Shown here one piece after another: positions 25,742-33,636 of a stretch of DNA of 41,992 nucleotides (positions within the stretch are counted from its first letter, which is position 1; each line of letters starts with the position of its first letter). The notes beneath the pieces were generated by a model. The model did no database searches. It was given only the letters and a program-made list of their open reading frames with translations, and was not told where the DNA came from. Both the position numbers and the translations under genes were made by a program. The DNA comes from an uncultured SAR86 cluster bacterium (lineage in GTDB: Bacteria; Pseudomonadota; Gammaproteobacteria; Magnimaribacterales; Magnimaribacteraceae), in the NCBI GenBank assembly GCA_937773605.1, contig CALJVP010000006.1, positions 1 through 41,992 on the forward strand, read 5' to 3'.

Positions 25742-27295
25742 ATGCTAAGAGACTTTATTCACCTACTTCGATTATTAAATATAATCTTAAAAGCAAGGTT
25801 GGACACTTTATTAACTGAATACTCAGATTCAAAATTACTGAATACGCTGCTTTTCATTTCCCCGTGGAAAATTTTCTCTACAGACAAGCCTCGGGGGGAA
25901 AGGATAAAAGGAGCGCTACAAGAAGCCGGTCCAATTTATATAAAATTTGGACAGCTGTTATCCACTCGTCCTGATGTTGTCCCCACTGACATAGCAAGAG
26001 CACTCCAATCGCTTCAAGACGATCTTCCTCCTTTCTCCTCAAAAATTGCAATTGAGATTATAGAAAAAGAATTGGGAGCTCCGATTAATAATTTTTTTGA
26101 TAATTTTGAAGACAGTCCCTGTGCAGCAGCGTCCATAGCACAAGTTCATTTAGCAACCCTTAAAGGAACTGATAAGGAAGTCGCAATAAAGGTTGTGAGA
26201 CCTAATATTGCTAGAAAGATAGCAAATGATATTTCCTTAATGAAAAGGGCAGCAAAAATTATAGAAAAATACTCTAAAGACGCTACTAGACTGCAAGTCT
26301 TAAAGTTGGTGGAAGAGTACGAATACGTAATTGAAGCTGAACTAAACATGAGAATAGAGGCTTCCAATATTAAACAAACTAAAAGGAATTTTACTGATAA
26401 TAAACTTCTTTACGTGCCTGAAGTTTATCTAGATTTAACAACTGATAACGTCTTGGTCATGGAAAAAATTTCCGGTATTCCAGTGGATAAGATTGAGACT
26501 CTCAGAGAGCTGGGAGTGGATCTTAAACTTTTGTCTGAAAGAGGAGTTGAGATATTTTTAAAACAAGTCTTTATTGATAATTTCTTTCATGCCGACATGC
26601 ACCCAGGAAATATTTTTATTGAAGCAGAAGACCCTTCAAATCCAAGCTATGTTGCCGTTGATTACGCCATAGTAGGCTCTCTCAGTGAAGATGAGCAGTT
26701 TCAAATTGGTAGAATGCTATTGGCCGTTATAAGTAAGAATTTTTCAGAAGTTGCATCTGTTTTAATAGAGGCTAAGTGGGTAGATCCCCATACCAGACCT
26801 AACGAATTAGAAAGGACCATCAGAGCTGCTTGTGAGCCTATATTTGATCAGCCTTTAGAAAATATAAACTTTGGAGAATTGTTGCTCTTTATTTTTGACT
26901 CAGCAAGAAGATTCAATCTAAATATGCAACCTTCTTTGATGCTGCTCCAAAAGACACTTATCAATATTGAAGGTTTAGGCAAACAACTCTATCCCGGTCT
27001 GGATTTCTGGTCTATTGCCAATCCATTTCTAAAAAGCTGGATTGCCGAAAGGTACAATCCAGAAAAGATGCAAGACTGGGCAAAAGAGAATGCAGCCCAA
27101 CTTTTAGAAAAAGCACGAAAACTTCCTGAAGTAGCAGAAACAGCCATCGAGCAAATAAAGAACATTGAATCGTATCAAAGAGCAAGTGAGTCCAGGCATG
27201 AAGAGTTGGTCAAGAAAATTTCAAATGAAAAAAGAAGCATAAATCTCCTTACAATAATAATTATTGGGTCTATCATTATCTATCTATTCAACTGA
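25742..27295 (+). CDS. ubiB: UbiB family atypical kinase/ATPase of ubiquinone synthesis, variant motifs
   Basis: A 517-residue UbiB/COQ8 protein, needed for coenzyme Q production, probably as an ATPase that extracts lipid intermediates from the membrane. Visible motifs: KxGQ at K68-F-G-Q71, the Ala-rich loop CAAASIAQVH (127-136), the invariant K150 (VAIKVV), HADMHPGN at 283-290, and one C-terminal hydrophobic segment (NLLTIIIIGSIIIYL) anchoring it to the membrane. Two positions look atypical: the ExD motif reads E200-L-N202, and the DFG-like motif reads D307-Y-A309, where E. coli has D-C-G. Conservation elsewhere is strong, so the protein is probably still functional. It is 6 bases after ubiE and 4 before hisE. 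Confidence 0.95.
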   Translation: MLRDFIHLLRLLNIILKARLDTLLTEYSDSKLLNTLLFISPWKIFSTDKPRGERIKGALQEAGPIYIKFGQLLSTRPDVVPTDIARALQSLQDDLPPFSSKIAIEIIEKELGAPINNFFDNFEDSPCAAASIAQVHLATLKGTDKEVAIKVVRPNIARKIANDISLMKRAAKIIEKYSKDATRLQVLKLVEEYEYVIEAELNMRIEASNIKQTKRNFTDNKLLYVPEVYLDLTTDNVLVMEKISGIPVDKIETLRELGVDLKLLSERGVEIFLKQVFIDNFFHADMHPGNIFIEAEDPSNPSYVAVDYAIVGSLSEDEQFQIGRMLLAVISKNFSEVASVLIEAKWVDPHTRPNELERTIRAACEPIFDQPLENINFGELLLFIFDSARRFNLNMQPSLMLLQKTLINIEGLGKQLYPGLDFWSIANPFLKSWIAERYNPEKMQDWAKENAAQLLEKARKLPEVAETAIEQIKNIESYQRASESRHEELVKKISNEKRSINLLTIIIIGSIIIYLFN

Positions 27296-27299
27296 CCGT

Positions 27300-27632
27300 A
27301 TGATGAAAAAAGATATTATTCTTGAAATTTCTGCAATCTTAGAAAAAAGAAAGGATTCTTCAGCAGAGTATTCATACACAAAGTCCCTATTTGATAAAGG
27401 TCTTGCAGAGATACTATCAAAGGTTTCTGAAGAATCTAATGAATTGCTTGAAGCCGCAGAATCTGACGATGAAAACAAGAAAAAGAAATTAATTCATGAA
27501 ACCGCCGATCTGTGGTTTCATACTATGGTATTGCTGTCTTACGAAGGCATCAATGCTGAAGAAGTGCTAAATGAATTAGAAAAAAGATTTAATACATCTG
27601 GCTTGGATGAAAAAGCTTCAAGAAAAGATTAG
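27300..27632 (+). CDS. hisE: Phosphoribosyl-ATP pyrophosphatase
   Basis: A 110-residue stand-alone HisE of the all-alpha MazG-like NTP pyrophosphatase group, catalysing step two of histidine synthesis. The metal-binding helices show KVSEESNELLEAA (ExxE) and HETADLWFHTMVLL (ExxD). The open frame extends upstream to 27264 inside ubiB, but the tandem ATG at 27300/27303, right after the ubiB stop, is the likely start. Its place between ubiB and tatA is like that in Pseudomonas, where hisI-hisE lie there; hisI is not present in this window. Confidence 0.92.
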   Translation: MMKKDIILEISAILEKRKDSSAEYSYTKSLFDKGLAEILSKVSEESNELLEAAESDDENKKKKLIHETADLWFHTMVLLSYEGINAEEVLNELEKRFNTSGLDEKASRKD

Positions 27633-27648
27633 TTAAGGAGAAATTATT

Positions 27649-27825
27649 ATGGGTTTTGGTGGAATTAGCATATGGCAAATATTAATAATATTGGTAATTG
27701 TTCTTGTTATCTTTGGAGGAACCAAAAGATTAAAAAACTTAGGTTCTGACCTCGGAAACGCTCTCAAAGGTTTTAAAAAAGCCATTGATGATGACGATAA
27801 GAAAGAAGATTCAGACAATAAATAA
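27649..27825 (+). CDS. tatA: Sec-independent translocase subunit TatA
   Basis: A 58-residue TatA, the pore-forming subunit of twin-arginine export. One N-terminal membrane helix ([19 protein letters not shown]), the family [15 protein letters not shown] hinge and amphipathic helix, then the acidic tail [13 protein letters not shown] good ribosome-binding site, AAGGAG, lies at 27635-27640. It is a small gene, 16 bases after hisE and 18 before tatB, and easy to miss. Confidence 0.96.
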   Translation: MGFGGISIWQILIILVIVLVIFGGTKRLKNLGSDLGNALKGFKKAIDDDDKKEDSDNK

Positions 27826-27843
27826 TCGTTCTATTTTCTTCGT

Positions 27844-28092
27844 ATGTTTGACATAGGGATTCTTGAATTATTCTTAGTTTTGGTGATTGGTCTTGTAGTT
27901 CTAGGACCTGAAAGACTTCCAGAGGTCGTAAAATCTGTTACAAGATCCATGAAATGGATAAAAAAAACCATCACTTCTACTAAAGAGGAAGTATCAAAAA
28001 ACATAGGCCTGGATGAGGTTTACCAAGATCTTCGTAACGAAGAAATCTTAAAAAAATCTGAAACTGATGGTCATCAGAATAAAGAAGAGTAG
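27844..28092 (+). CDS. tatB: Sec-independent translocase subunit TatB
   Basis: An 82-residue TatB, part of the TatBC receptor that binds twin-arginine signal peptides. Start MFDIGILELFLVLVIGLVV then the conserved LGPERLPEV hinge and an amphipathic helix (KSVTRSMKWIKKTITS). It is shorter than the E. coli protein (about 170 residues), lacking most of the low-complexity tail. Followed 9 bases later by tatC. Confidence 0.95.
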   Translation: MFDIGILELFLVLVIGLVVLGPERLPEVVKSVTRSMKWIKKTITSTKEEVSKNIGLDEVYQDLRNEEILKKSETDGHQNKEE

Positions 28093-28101
28093 GCTTAATC
28101 G

Positions 28102-28845
28102 ATGACTCAGGATGCAAAACAACAAGATTTTATAGGTCATCTTTCAGAGCTCAGAACAAAGTTATTAAAATCATCAGCTTTTATACTCTTAGCTTTTTTG
28201 AGCCTGGTTTACTTCTCCAACTCAATATATGAATTTGTAGCGGAGCCACTGCAAGCTTTTCTACCAGAAAATTCTTCTATGATAGCTACGGAAGTTGCTT
28301 CGCCTTTCCTATCTCCCTTACGCCTAACATTTTATGTATCTTTGCTCATATCAATACCTTATTTGTTGAGTCAGGTCTGGTCATTCATTGCACCGGGTTT
28401 GTATAAAAAAGAAAAGGTACTTTCTTCAATAGTTCTTGCTTCAAGCATATTGCTATTTTACCTGGGTACTTTATTTGCTTACTTTATTGTTTTTCCTTTG
28501 GTATTTGGGTTCTTTACAAGCGTAGCTCCAGAAGGTGTTATGGTCATGACGGACATTGGTAAATATTTAGATTTTGTTCTCACAATGATCTTTGCTTTCT
28601 CTTTTTGTTTTGAAATACCAATCTTAATTTTCCTATTGATATGGTCTGAAATTACGACCGTTGAAAGTGTTGCTAAAAAAAGACCCTACATAATTGTTTT
28701 ATGTTTCGTCGTAGCAATGTTTTTAACTCCACCCGATGTTTTGTCTCAAACTTTGTTAGCTATACCAAGTTGGCTTTTATTTGAGTTGGGCCTTCTGATG
28801 GCAAGACTAACCAGAAAAAATACTAAGAGTCGAATAAGAAAGTAA
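28102..28845 (+). CDS. tatC: Sec-independent translocase subunit TatC
   Basis: A 247-residue polytopic membrane protein with six expected membrane helices, the core receptor of the Tat system. The N-terminal cytoplasmic motif FIGHLSELRTKLLKS is diagnostic and recognises the twin-arginine signal. PLxxFL, SPFLSPLRLTFYVSL, FEIPILIFLL and FLTPPDVLSQTLLAIP are further family landmarks. The gene ends in a 23-base tail-to-tail overlap with dtd. Confidence 0.97.
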   Translation: MTQDAKQQDFIGHLSELRTKLLKSSAFILLAFLSLVYFSNSIYEFVAEPLQAFLPENSSMIATEVASPFLSPLRLTFYVSLLISIPYLLSQVWSFIAPGLYKKEKVLSSIVLASSILLFYLGTLFAYFIVFPLVFGFFTSVAPEGVMVMTDIGKYLDFVLTMIFAFSFCFEIPILIFLLIWSEITTVESVAKKRPYIIVLCFVVAMFLTPPDVLSQTLLAIPSWLLFELGLLMARLTRKNTKSRIRK

Positions 28846-29260
28846 TGGGCCCTTCATTAACCAATCCAATAGACATCTCAGCTCCAAAAACTCCTGTCTT
28901 GATCTTGGCATGCTCTTCAAGCAAGTGAGCCGTAAATTCTTTAAATAAAATTAGCCCTTCGTCGTGACTTGCAGCATGAGAAAAGCTTGGTTTAAGACCT
29001 TTCTTAGTGCTTATAGAGAGTGTAACTTGAGGAACAAGTAAAATTTCTGAGTTAGTTTCAATAATGCTTAAATTGATCTTTCCTTTTCCATCAGAAAATA
29101 TTTTATAGTTGAGAAGCTTTTTACTAAGCCTCTTAATTTCTTCAAAAGAATCTTTTGGATCAAATCCAACAAAAACTAGTACCCCTTGCTTTATGGAGGA
29201 TGACTCCTTTCCCTCTATTTCAACTGATGCTTTTGATACTCTTTGGATTAAGATCTTCAA
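28823..29260 (-). CDS. dtd: D-aminoacyl-tRNA deacylase
   Basis: A 145-residue DTD that removes D-amino acids and glycine mischarged on tRNA. The cross-subunit motifs are seen: SFSHAA near 92-97 (SQxxL/SFSxAA type) and the C-terminal NEGPITFLFDS, containing the Gly-cisPro pair of the active site. GVFGAEMSI precedes it. Length is standard. Last gene of the tkt-pgk-fba-dtd run, 13 bases after fba, and overlapping the tatC end by 23 bases. Confidence 0.96.
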   Translation of the reverse strand: MKILIQRVSKASVEIEGKESSSIKQGVLVFVGFDPKDSFEEIKRLSKKLLNYKIFSDGKGKINLSIIETNSEILLVPQVTLSISTKKGLKPSFSHAASHDEGLILFKEFTAHLLEEHAKIKTGVFGAEMSIGLVNEGPITFLFDS

Positions 29261-29273
29261 TTAGTCTAGGAAA

Positions 29274-30287
29274 CTACTTCTCAAGAGATTCACTCCATTC
29301 ACCGCTTGCTGCCAACTTATTCATCAAGGCTCTGTGGGATAAAGCTGCTTGTGCGGCGGGTTTATTCTCTTCTTTGCCTAGCCATGCCTTTAGGGCTGGT
29401 TGTTGTAACGCCCTCCCATAGGAGAAACTTAGTTTCCAATCAAAACCGCCCATCTTATTCATGGCATCCAGGTGTGCTGTTGAAGAAAGATCTGACTGGC
29501 CACCCGATAAAAAAGTAATACCAGGCAAGTTGGAAGGAACCTCTGCCTTAAGGCATTCTAGCGTCTTTTCTGCCACTTCATCGATACTTGCTTGATTTGC
29601 AGACAAAGATCCCGAAGTAACCATGTTTGGCTTCAATATAGTGCCAGCTAAATTAACTTTATTCTTTTCTAAACTGCTAAAGAGAGCATTCAGGCACCTT
29701 TTTGATGCTTCAAGGCATTGATCAATCGTATGATCTCCTTCCATTAACACTTCGGGCTCTACCATAGGAACCATGTTACTTTGTTGAACAACCTTAGCGT
29801 AATCTGCTAAAGCCTGCATATTCTCTGCAATGCTTTTATCTGAAGGCATTCCTTCGCCTATTTTTATTACTGCCCTCCACTTTGTAAATTTTGCTCCTAA
29901 ACCAAAATACTCATCGCACCTATCTCCTAAACCGTCCAACCCTTGAGTCAAAGTTTCTTCTGGATGACCTTCGAGTGGTTGAAGCCCTTGGTCCACTTTA
30001 ATACCAGGAAGAGCACCTTGATCTAGAATAAGTTTTGTTAAAGAAATTCCATCCTCTGAACTTTGTCTTAAGGTTTCATCAAACAATATCACTCCTCCTA
30101 TGTTGCCCTTCATACCTTCAGATCTAAAAAGCATTTCCCTGTAGTCTCGCCTAGTGGTTTCTGTAGATTCAACACCTATTGAATCAAACCTTTTACCACA
30201 AGTCGGATTGCTCTCATCTGCAGCCAAGATCCCTTTGCCATCTGAAACAATATAATTTGCAATTTCTTCTAAAGTATTAAGTGACAT
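29274..30287 (-). CDS. Fructose-bisphosphate aldolase, class I
   Basis: A 337-residue Schiff-base (class I) aldolase, cleaving fructose 1,6-bisphosphate to triose phosphates. Family marks: GKGILAADESNPTCGKRF near residue 17-34, KVDQGL near 97, the Schiff-base lysine in TILKPNMV near 220, FLSGGQSD near 262, and FSYGRALQQPALKAW in the C-terminal part. This is the animal/plant-like FBP aldolase family, not the zinc class II FbaA that usually follows pgk in Gammaproteobacteria. It lies 25 bases after pgk and before dtd. Confidence 0.95.
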   Translation of the reverse strand: MSLNTLEEIANYIVSDGKGILAADESNPTCGKRFDSIGVESTETTRRDYREMLFRSEGMKGNIGGVILFDETLRQSSEDGISLTKLILDQGALPGIKVDQGLQPLEGHPEETLTQGLDGLGDRCDEYFGLGAKFTKWRAVIKIGEGMPSDKSIAENMQALADYAKVVQQSNMVPMVEPEVLMEGDHTIDQCLEASKRCLNALFSSLEKNKVNLAGTILKPNMVTSGSLSANQASIDEVAEKTLECLKAEVPSNLPGITFLSGGQSDLSSTAHLDAMNKMGGFDWKLSFSYGRALQQPALKAWLGKEENKPAAQAALSHRALMNKLAASGEWSESLEK

Positions 30288-30312
30288 CTATTTCTCCTAA
30301 ATATAATTTATC

Positions 30313-31485
30313 CTAAGCCCTGGTATCTTGAGATTCAAGAGCTTTCAGTTCCAATGCTTCTATGGCTGGCAGAGTCCTTCCCTCTATAAATTCTAAAAAA
30401 GCTCCACCTGCCGTAGACATGTAATCAATCTCATTAAGAACACCAATTTCTTTCGCCGCAGCAATTGTATCTCCACCTCCGCCAACAGAATAAGCTTCTG
30501 AATTAACAATCATTTTCGCCACACAAGATGTGCCATGCATAAATTGTTGTTTTTCAAACAGTCCGACCGGACCGTTCCATAAAATTACTTTAGCATCTGA
30601 AAGGATAGACTTTATTGACTCAAAACTTTCTGGCGCTATATCAAATATTGAATCCGATGATTTAATAGAACCTATATCCACTACCCTCCCTTCTTCCTCC
30701 GGCGAGCCAGCAACGACAACTTTTTTAGGCAATATAACTCCTTCTTTGTTTGCTAACTCCAATGCTTGTTTTAGCATGTCCTTCTCAAATAAGGATGAGC
30801 CCACTTCAAAGCCTTGAGCTGCAAGGCAGGTGTTTGCTATCCCTCCGCCTAAAATAACATAGTCCATTTTTTCAGAGAGGGAATTGATTAGCTCTAATTT
30901 GGTTGAAATTTTTGCTCCTCCAAGAACGGCTACGGAAGGTCTATTTTCATTTTGATTTAGGTTGTTCAAAGATTCGAGTTCTTCTTTTAGTAGTAAACCA
31001 GCGCAGGCTTCTTTGGCAAAAGAGATGACTCCAGTTGTCGAAGCATGTCGCCGATGAGAGGTTGCAAAGGCATCCATCACAAAAACGTCACACATTTCAG
31101 CGAGTCTTCTTGAAAGTGAAGGATCATTAGTTTTTTCGCCTCTTAGAAACCTTACATTTTCTAACATGTTTAAGTTACCAGGGTCTGGCTCCGACCAATC
31201 TTCTATTGATTCTATTAGATTGACTTCTTGACCTAGTAATTCTTCTAGTTTTTGCGCAACAGGGTCTAAAGAAAATTTCACTTGTATAACTCCATTTTCT
31301 TCCGGTCTGCCTAAATGACTTAGAATAGTCAACTTCCCATCATTGTCTAAGATGTGCCTTATCGTAGGCATGGACCTTAGGATTCTCTCATCATCAGAGA
31401 CTTTGAAGTCTTGAATTGGTGTATTTAGATCTAAACGTAATAGAACTTTTTTACCAGACAGATTTAAATCTAAAAGGGTCTTCAT
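30313..31485 (-). CDS. pgk: Phosphoglycerate kinase
   Basis: A 390-residue PGK that interconverts 1,3-bisphosphoglycerate and 3-phosphoglycerate with ATP generation. N-terminal substrate domain: VLLRLDLNTPI with a conserved Asp/Asn, the SHLGRPEE loop, LENVRFLRGE; C-terminal nucleotide domain: VLGGAKISTKLELI, LWNGPVGLFE, and the STAGGAFLEFIEG end. Length standard. Starts 11 bases after the tkt stop and belongs to the tkt-pgk-fba operon. Confidence 0.97.
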   Translation of the reverse strand: MKTLLDLNLSGKKVLLRLDLNTPIQDFKVSDDERILRSMPTIRHILDNDGKLTILSHLGRPEENGVIQVKFSLDPVAQKLEELLGQEVNLIESIEDWSEPDPGNLNMLENVRFLRGEKTNDPSLSRRLAEMCDVFVMDAFATSHRRHASTTGVISFAKEACAGLLLKEELESLNNLNQNENRPSVAVLGGAKISTKLELINSLSEKMDYVILGGGIANTCLAAQGFEVGSSLFEKDMLKQALELANKEGVILPKKVVVAGSPEEEGRVVDIGSIKSSDSIFDIAPESFESIKSILSDAKVILWNGPVGLFEKQQFMHGTSCVAKMIVNSEAYSVGGGGDTIAAAKEIGVLNEIDYMSTAGGAFLEFIEGRTLPAIEALELKALESQDTRA

Positions 31486-31496
31486 GTATCTGGGAT

Positions 31497-33494
31497 TTAA
31501 AGGTAATCCAGAAGGGAGGCGACTAATTTTTCTTTGGTGAAACCAAAGTGATCAGACAATACATTTCCAGGGGCAGATTCACCAAAAGAATCCATGCCGA
31601 TGACTTTGCCATTTAAGCCCACGTATTTTCTCCACCAATCTTCATGAGAAGCCTCTATGGCAACTCTAATGGAATCTTTTCCTAGAATACTTTCAATATA
31701 GTCTTTGCCTTGTGCATCAAATCTTTCGGTGCAAGGCATGGAAACAACTCTAACGCTCACTCTGTCTTCAATTTCTTTTGCTGCTTCTAGAGTCGGAGCA
31801 AGTTCTGACCCTGTGGACATCAAGACAAGCTTAGGATTATCAGCCGATTCATAAACAACATACCCTCCTTTATCTATCGAATTTAATTGGTCCTTCTCTC
31901 TGTTGATTGTTGGCAAGTTCTGTCTTGATAGAATTAAAGCCGTAGGTTTAGTTTTATTCTGTATTGCTGCTTTCCAGGCAAATGTTGTCTCCACAGCATC
32001 ACAAGGCCTCCAAGTCTCTAGATTGGGCGTCGTTCTTAAGCTGGTTAAATGTTCTACTGGTTGGTGCGTTGGCCCGTCCTCTCCAACACCAATTGAGTCA
32101 TGTGAATAAACTAACACGGTTGGGATTTTCATTAGAGCCGACATTCTTACTGCGTTTCTAGCATAATCTAAGAAAGTTAAGAAAGTGCCGCTGTAAGGTC
32201 TAGTTCCGCCATGCAAAACCATTCCATTCATAATTCCGGTCATAGCAAACTCTCTGACCCCATAGTTCAAATAGTTTCCGCTGAAATTATCTTTTGTTAT
32301 GTCAACAGTGCCTGACCAATTTGTATTATTCGAACCGGTTAAGTCTGCAGAACCGCCAACCAATTCCGGCATCAAGGGTCCAAGAACATTTATCACCATT
32401 TCAGATGACTTTCTTGTTGCTAAGTTAAGGTTTTCTTCTTGCATCTTGTTGGCAAATTCTAATAAAGCCTCTTCAAGACCGTTCACGTCTTCCATGGACA
32501 TACATCTAGAGTATTCTTGAGCTAATTCAGGAAAATTAGTGGCATATTCAGAAAATAAATCATTCCAATCACTTTCTAAGTCATTGCCTTTTTCACAGAA
32601 ATTCCAAGAATCATAGATATCTTGAGGAATTACAAAGGGGTCATGAGTCCAAGAAAGCTCTTCTCGTATATTTTGTATTTCTTCTTCACCAAAGGCCGCT
32701 CCGTGAGAAGAAGAAGTTCCTGCTTTATTTGGTGAACCCTTTCCTATAATGGTTTTGCAGCAAATTATCGTCGGCCGGGAGTTGTCTGCTTTAGCTGCTT
32801 TAATTGCAGCGTTTATTTGCACTGGATCGTGACCATCAACATTTGCTATTGCTTGCCATCCGTATGATTCAAATCTTGCCGGTATATCTTCTGTAAACCA
32901 ACCTTCAACTGGTCCATCAATTGAAATTCCGTTATCGTCATAAATAACCACAAGCTTACCTAAACCTAAAGTTCCTGCCAGAGAGCAAGCTTCATGAGAG
33001 ATTCCTTCCATAAGACAACCGTCCCCAGTAAATGCATAAGTCATGTGATCTACGACGTTATGTCCTTCGCGATTGAAACGATCTGAAAGCAATTTTTCTG
33101 AAATTGCCATACCTACAGCATTAGATATTCCTTGTCCTAAAGGGCCGGTAGTTGTTTCAACACCAGGAGTTATTCCGTATTCAGGATGGCCGGGTGTCTT
33201 AGATCCCAGTTGTCTAAAGTTTTTTATTTCCTCTATTGATAAATCATACCCCGTCAAATGCAGCAGTCCGTAGAGAAGCATTGAACCGTGGCCATTGGAT
33301 AAAACAAATCTATCCCTATTAGTCCATTCTGGGTTGAGAGGGTTATGCTTTAAGTTATTTCTCCACAAAACTTCAGCAATATCAGCCATTCCCATGGGCA
33401 TTCCTGGATGTCCTGATTTAGCAGCTTCTACTGCATCCATTGCCAAAACTCTCAGGGCATTTGCTAGTTGAATTGTGGAATTTTCGTTTGTCAT
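31497..33494 (-). CDS. tkt: Transketolase
   Basis: A 665-residue thiamine-diphosphate enzyme shuttling two-carbon units between sugar phosphates. ThDP/Mg motif GDGCLMEGISHEA with the downstream Asn in YDDNGISIDG (about 156-190); FxTFLDYARNAVRMSAL and SHDSIGVGEDGPTHQPVEHL in the pyrimidine domain; C-terminal domain from about 535. Full length for the bacterial enzyme. First gene of the tkt-pgk-fba-dtd group; divergent from metK, 142 bases away. Confidence 0.97.
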   Translation of the reverse strand: MTNENSTIQLANALRVLAMDAVEAAKSGHPGMPMGMADIAEVLWRNNLKHNPLNPEWTNRDRFVLSNGHGSMLLYGLLHLTGYDLSIEEIKNFRQLGSKTPGHPEYGITPGVETTTGPLGQGISNAVGMAISEKLLSDRFNREGHNVVDHMTYAFTGDGCLMEGISHEACSLAGTLGLGKLVVIYDDNGISIDGPVEGWFTEDIPARFESYGWQAIANVDGHDPVQINAAIKAAKADNSRPTIICCKTIIGKGSPNKAGTSSSHGAAFGEEEIQNIREELSWTHDPFVIPQDIYDSWNFCEKGNDLESDWNDLFSEYATNFPELAQEYSRCMSMEDVNGLEEALLEFANKMQEENLNLATRKSSEMVINVLGPLMPELVGGSADLTGSNNTNWSGTVDITKDNFSGNYLNYGVREFAMTGIMNGMVLHGGTRPYSGTFLTFLDYARNAVRMSALMKIPTVLVYSHDSIGVGEDGPTHQPVEHLTSLRTTPNLETWRPCDAVETTFAWKAAIQNKTKPTALILSRQNLPTINREKDQLNSIDKGGYVVYESADNPKLVLMSTGSELAPTLEAAKEIEDRVSVRVVSMPCTERFDAQGKDYIESILGKDSIRVAIEASHEDWWRKYVGLNGKVIGMDSFGESAPGNVLSDHFGFTKEKLVASLLDYL

Positions 33495-33581
33495 GATGAA
33501 ATAGCCCTATCTAGGATTAAAGAGTCATTTTCGCTGATAAGAAAATCTCTGTATATAGATTAAACAGGTAAATATGGAAAA

Positions 33582-33616
33582 TTAGCAAAAAAAACCTATA
33601 AAAGGTTAGAATGCGC
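33582..33616 (+). promoter_or_regulatory. Candidate metK promoter with internal inverted repeat
   Basis: -10 TAGAAT at 33607-33612 directly followed by GCGC; a possible -35 TTAGCA at 33582-33587 has a longish 19-base spacer. Between them the inverted repeat AACCT-N5-AGGTT (33593-33607) touches the -10 and could be an operator. The transcript would have a leader of about 18 bases, with an AGAGGA ribosome-binding site. Confidence 0.4.
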
Positions 33617-33636
33617 TACTTTTTAGAGGAACAATA

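Noticed and set aside
33495-33636. SAM or SAH riboswitch upstream of metK
   Set aside because: No recognisable SAM-I, SAM-II or SAH core is present, and the probable -10 leaves a leader of only about 18 bases.
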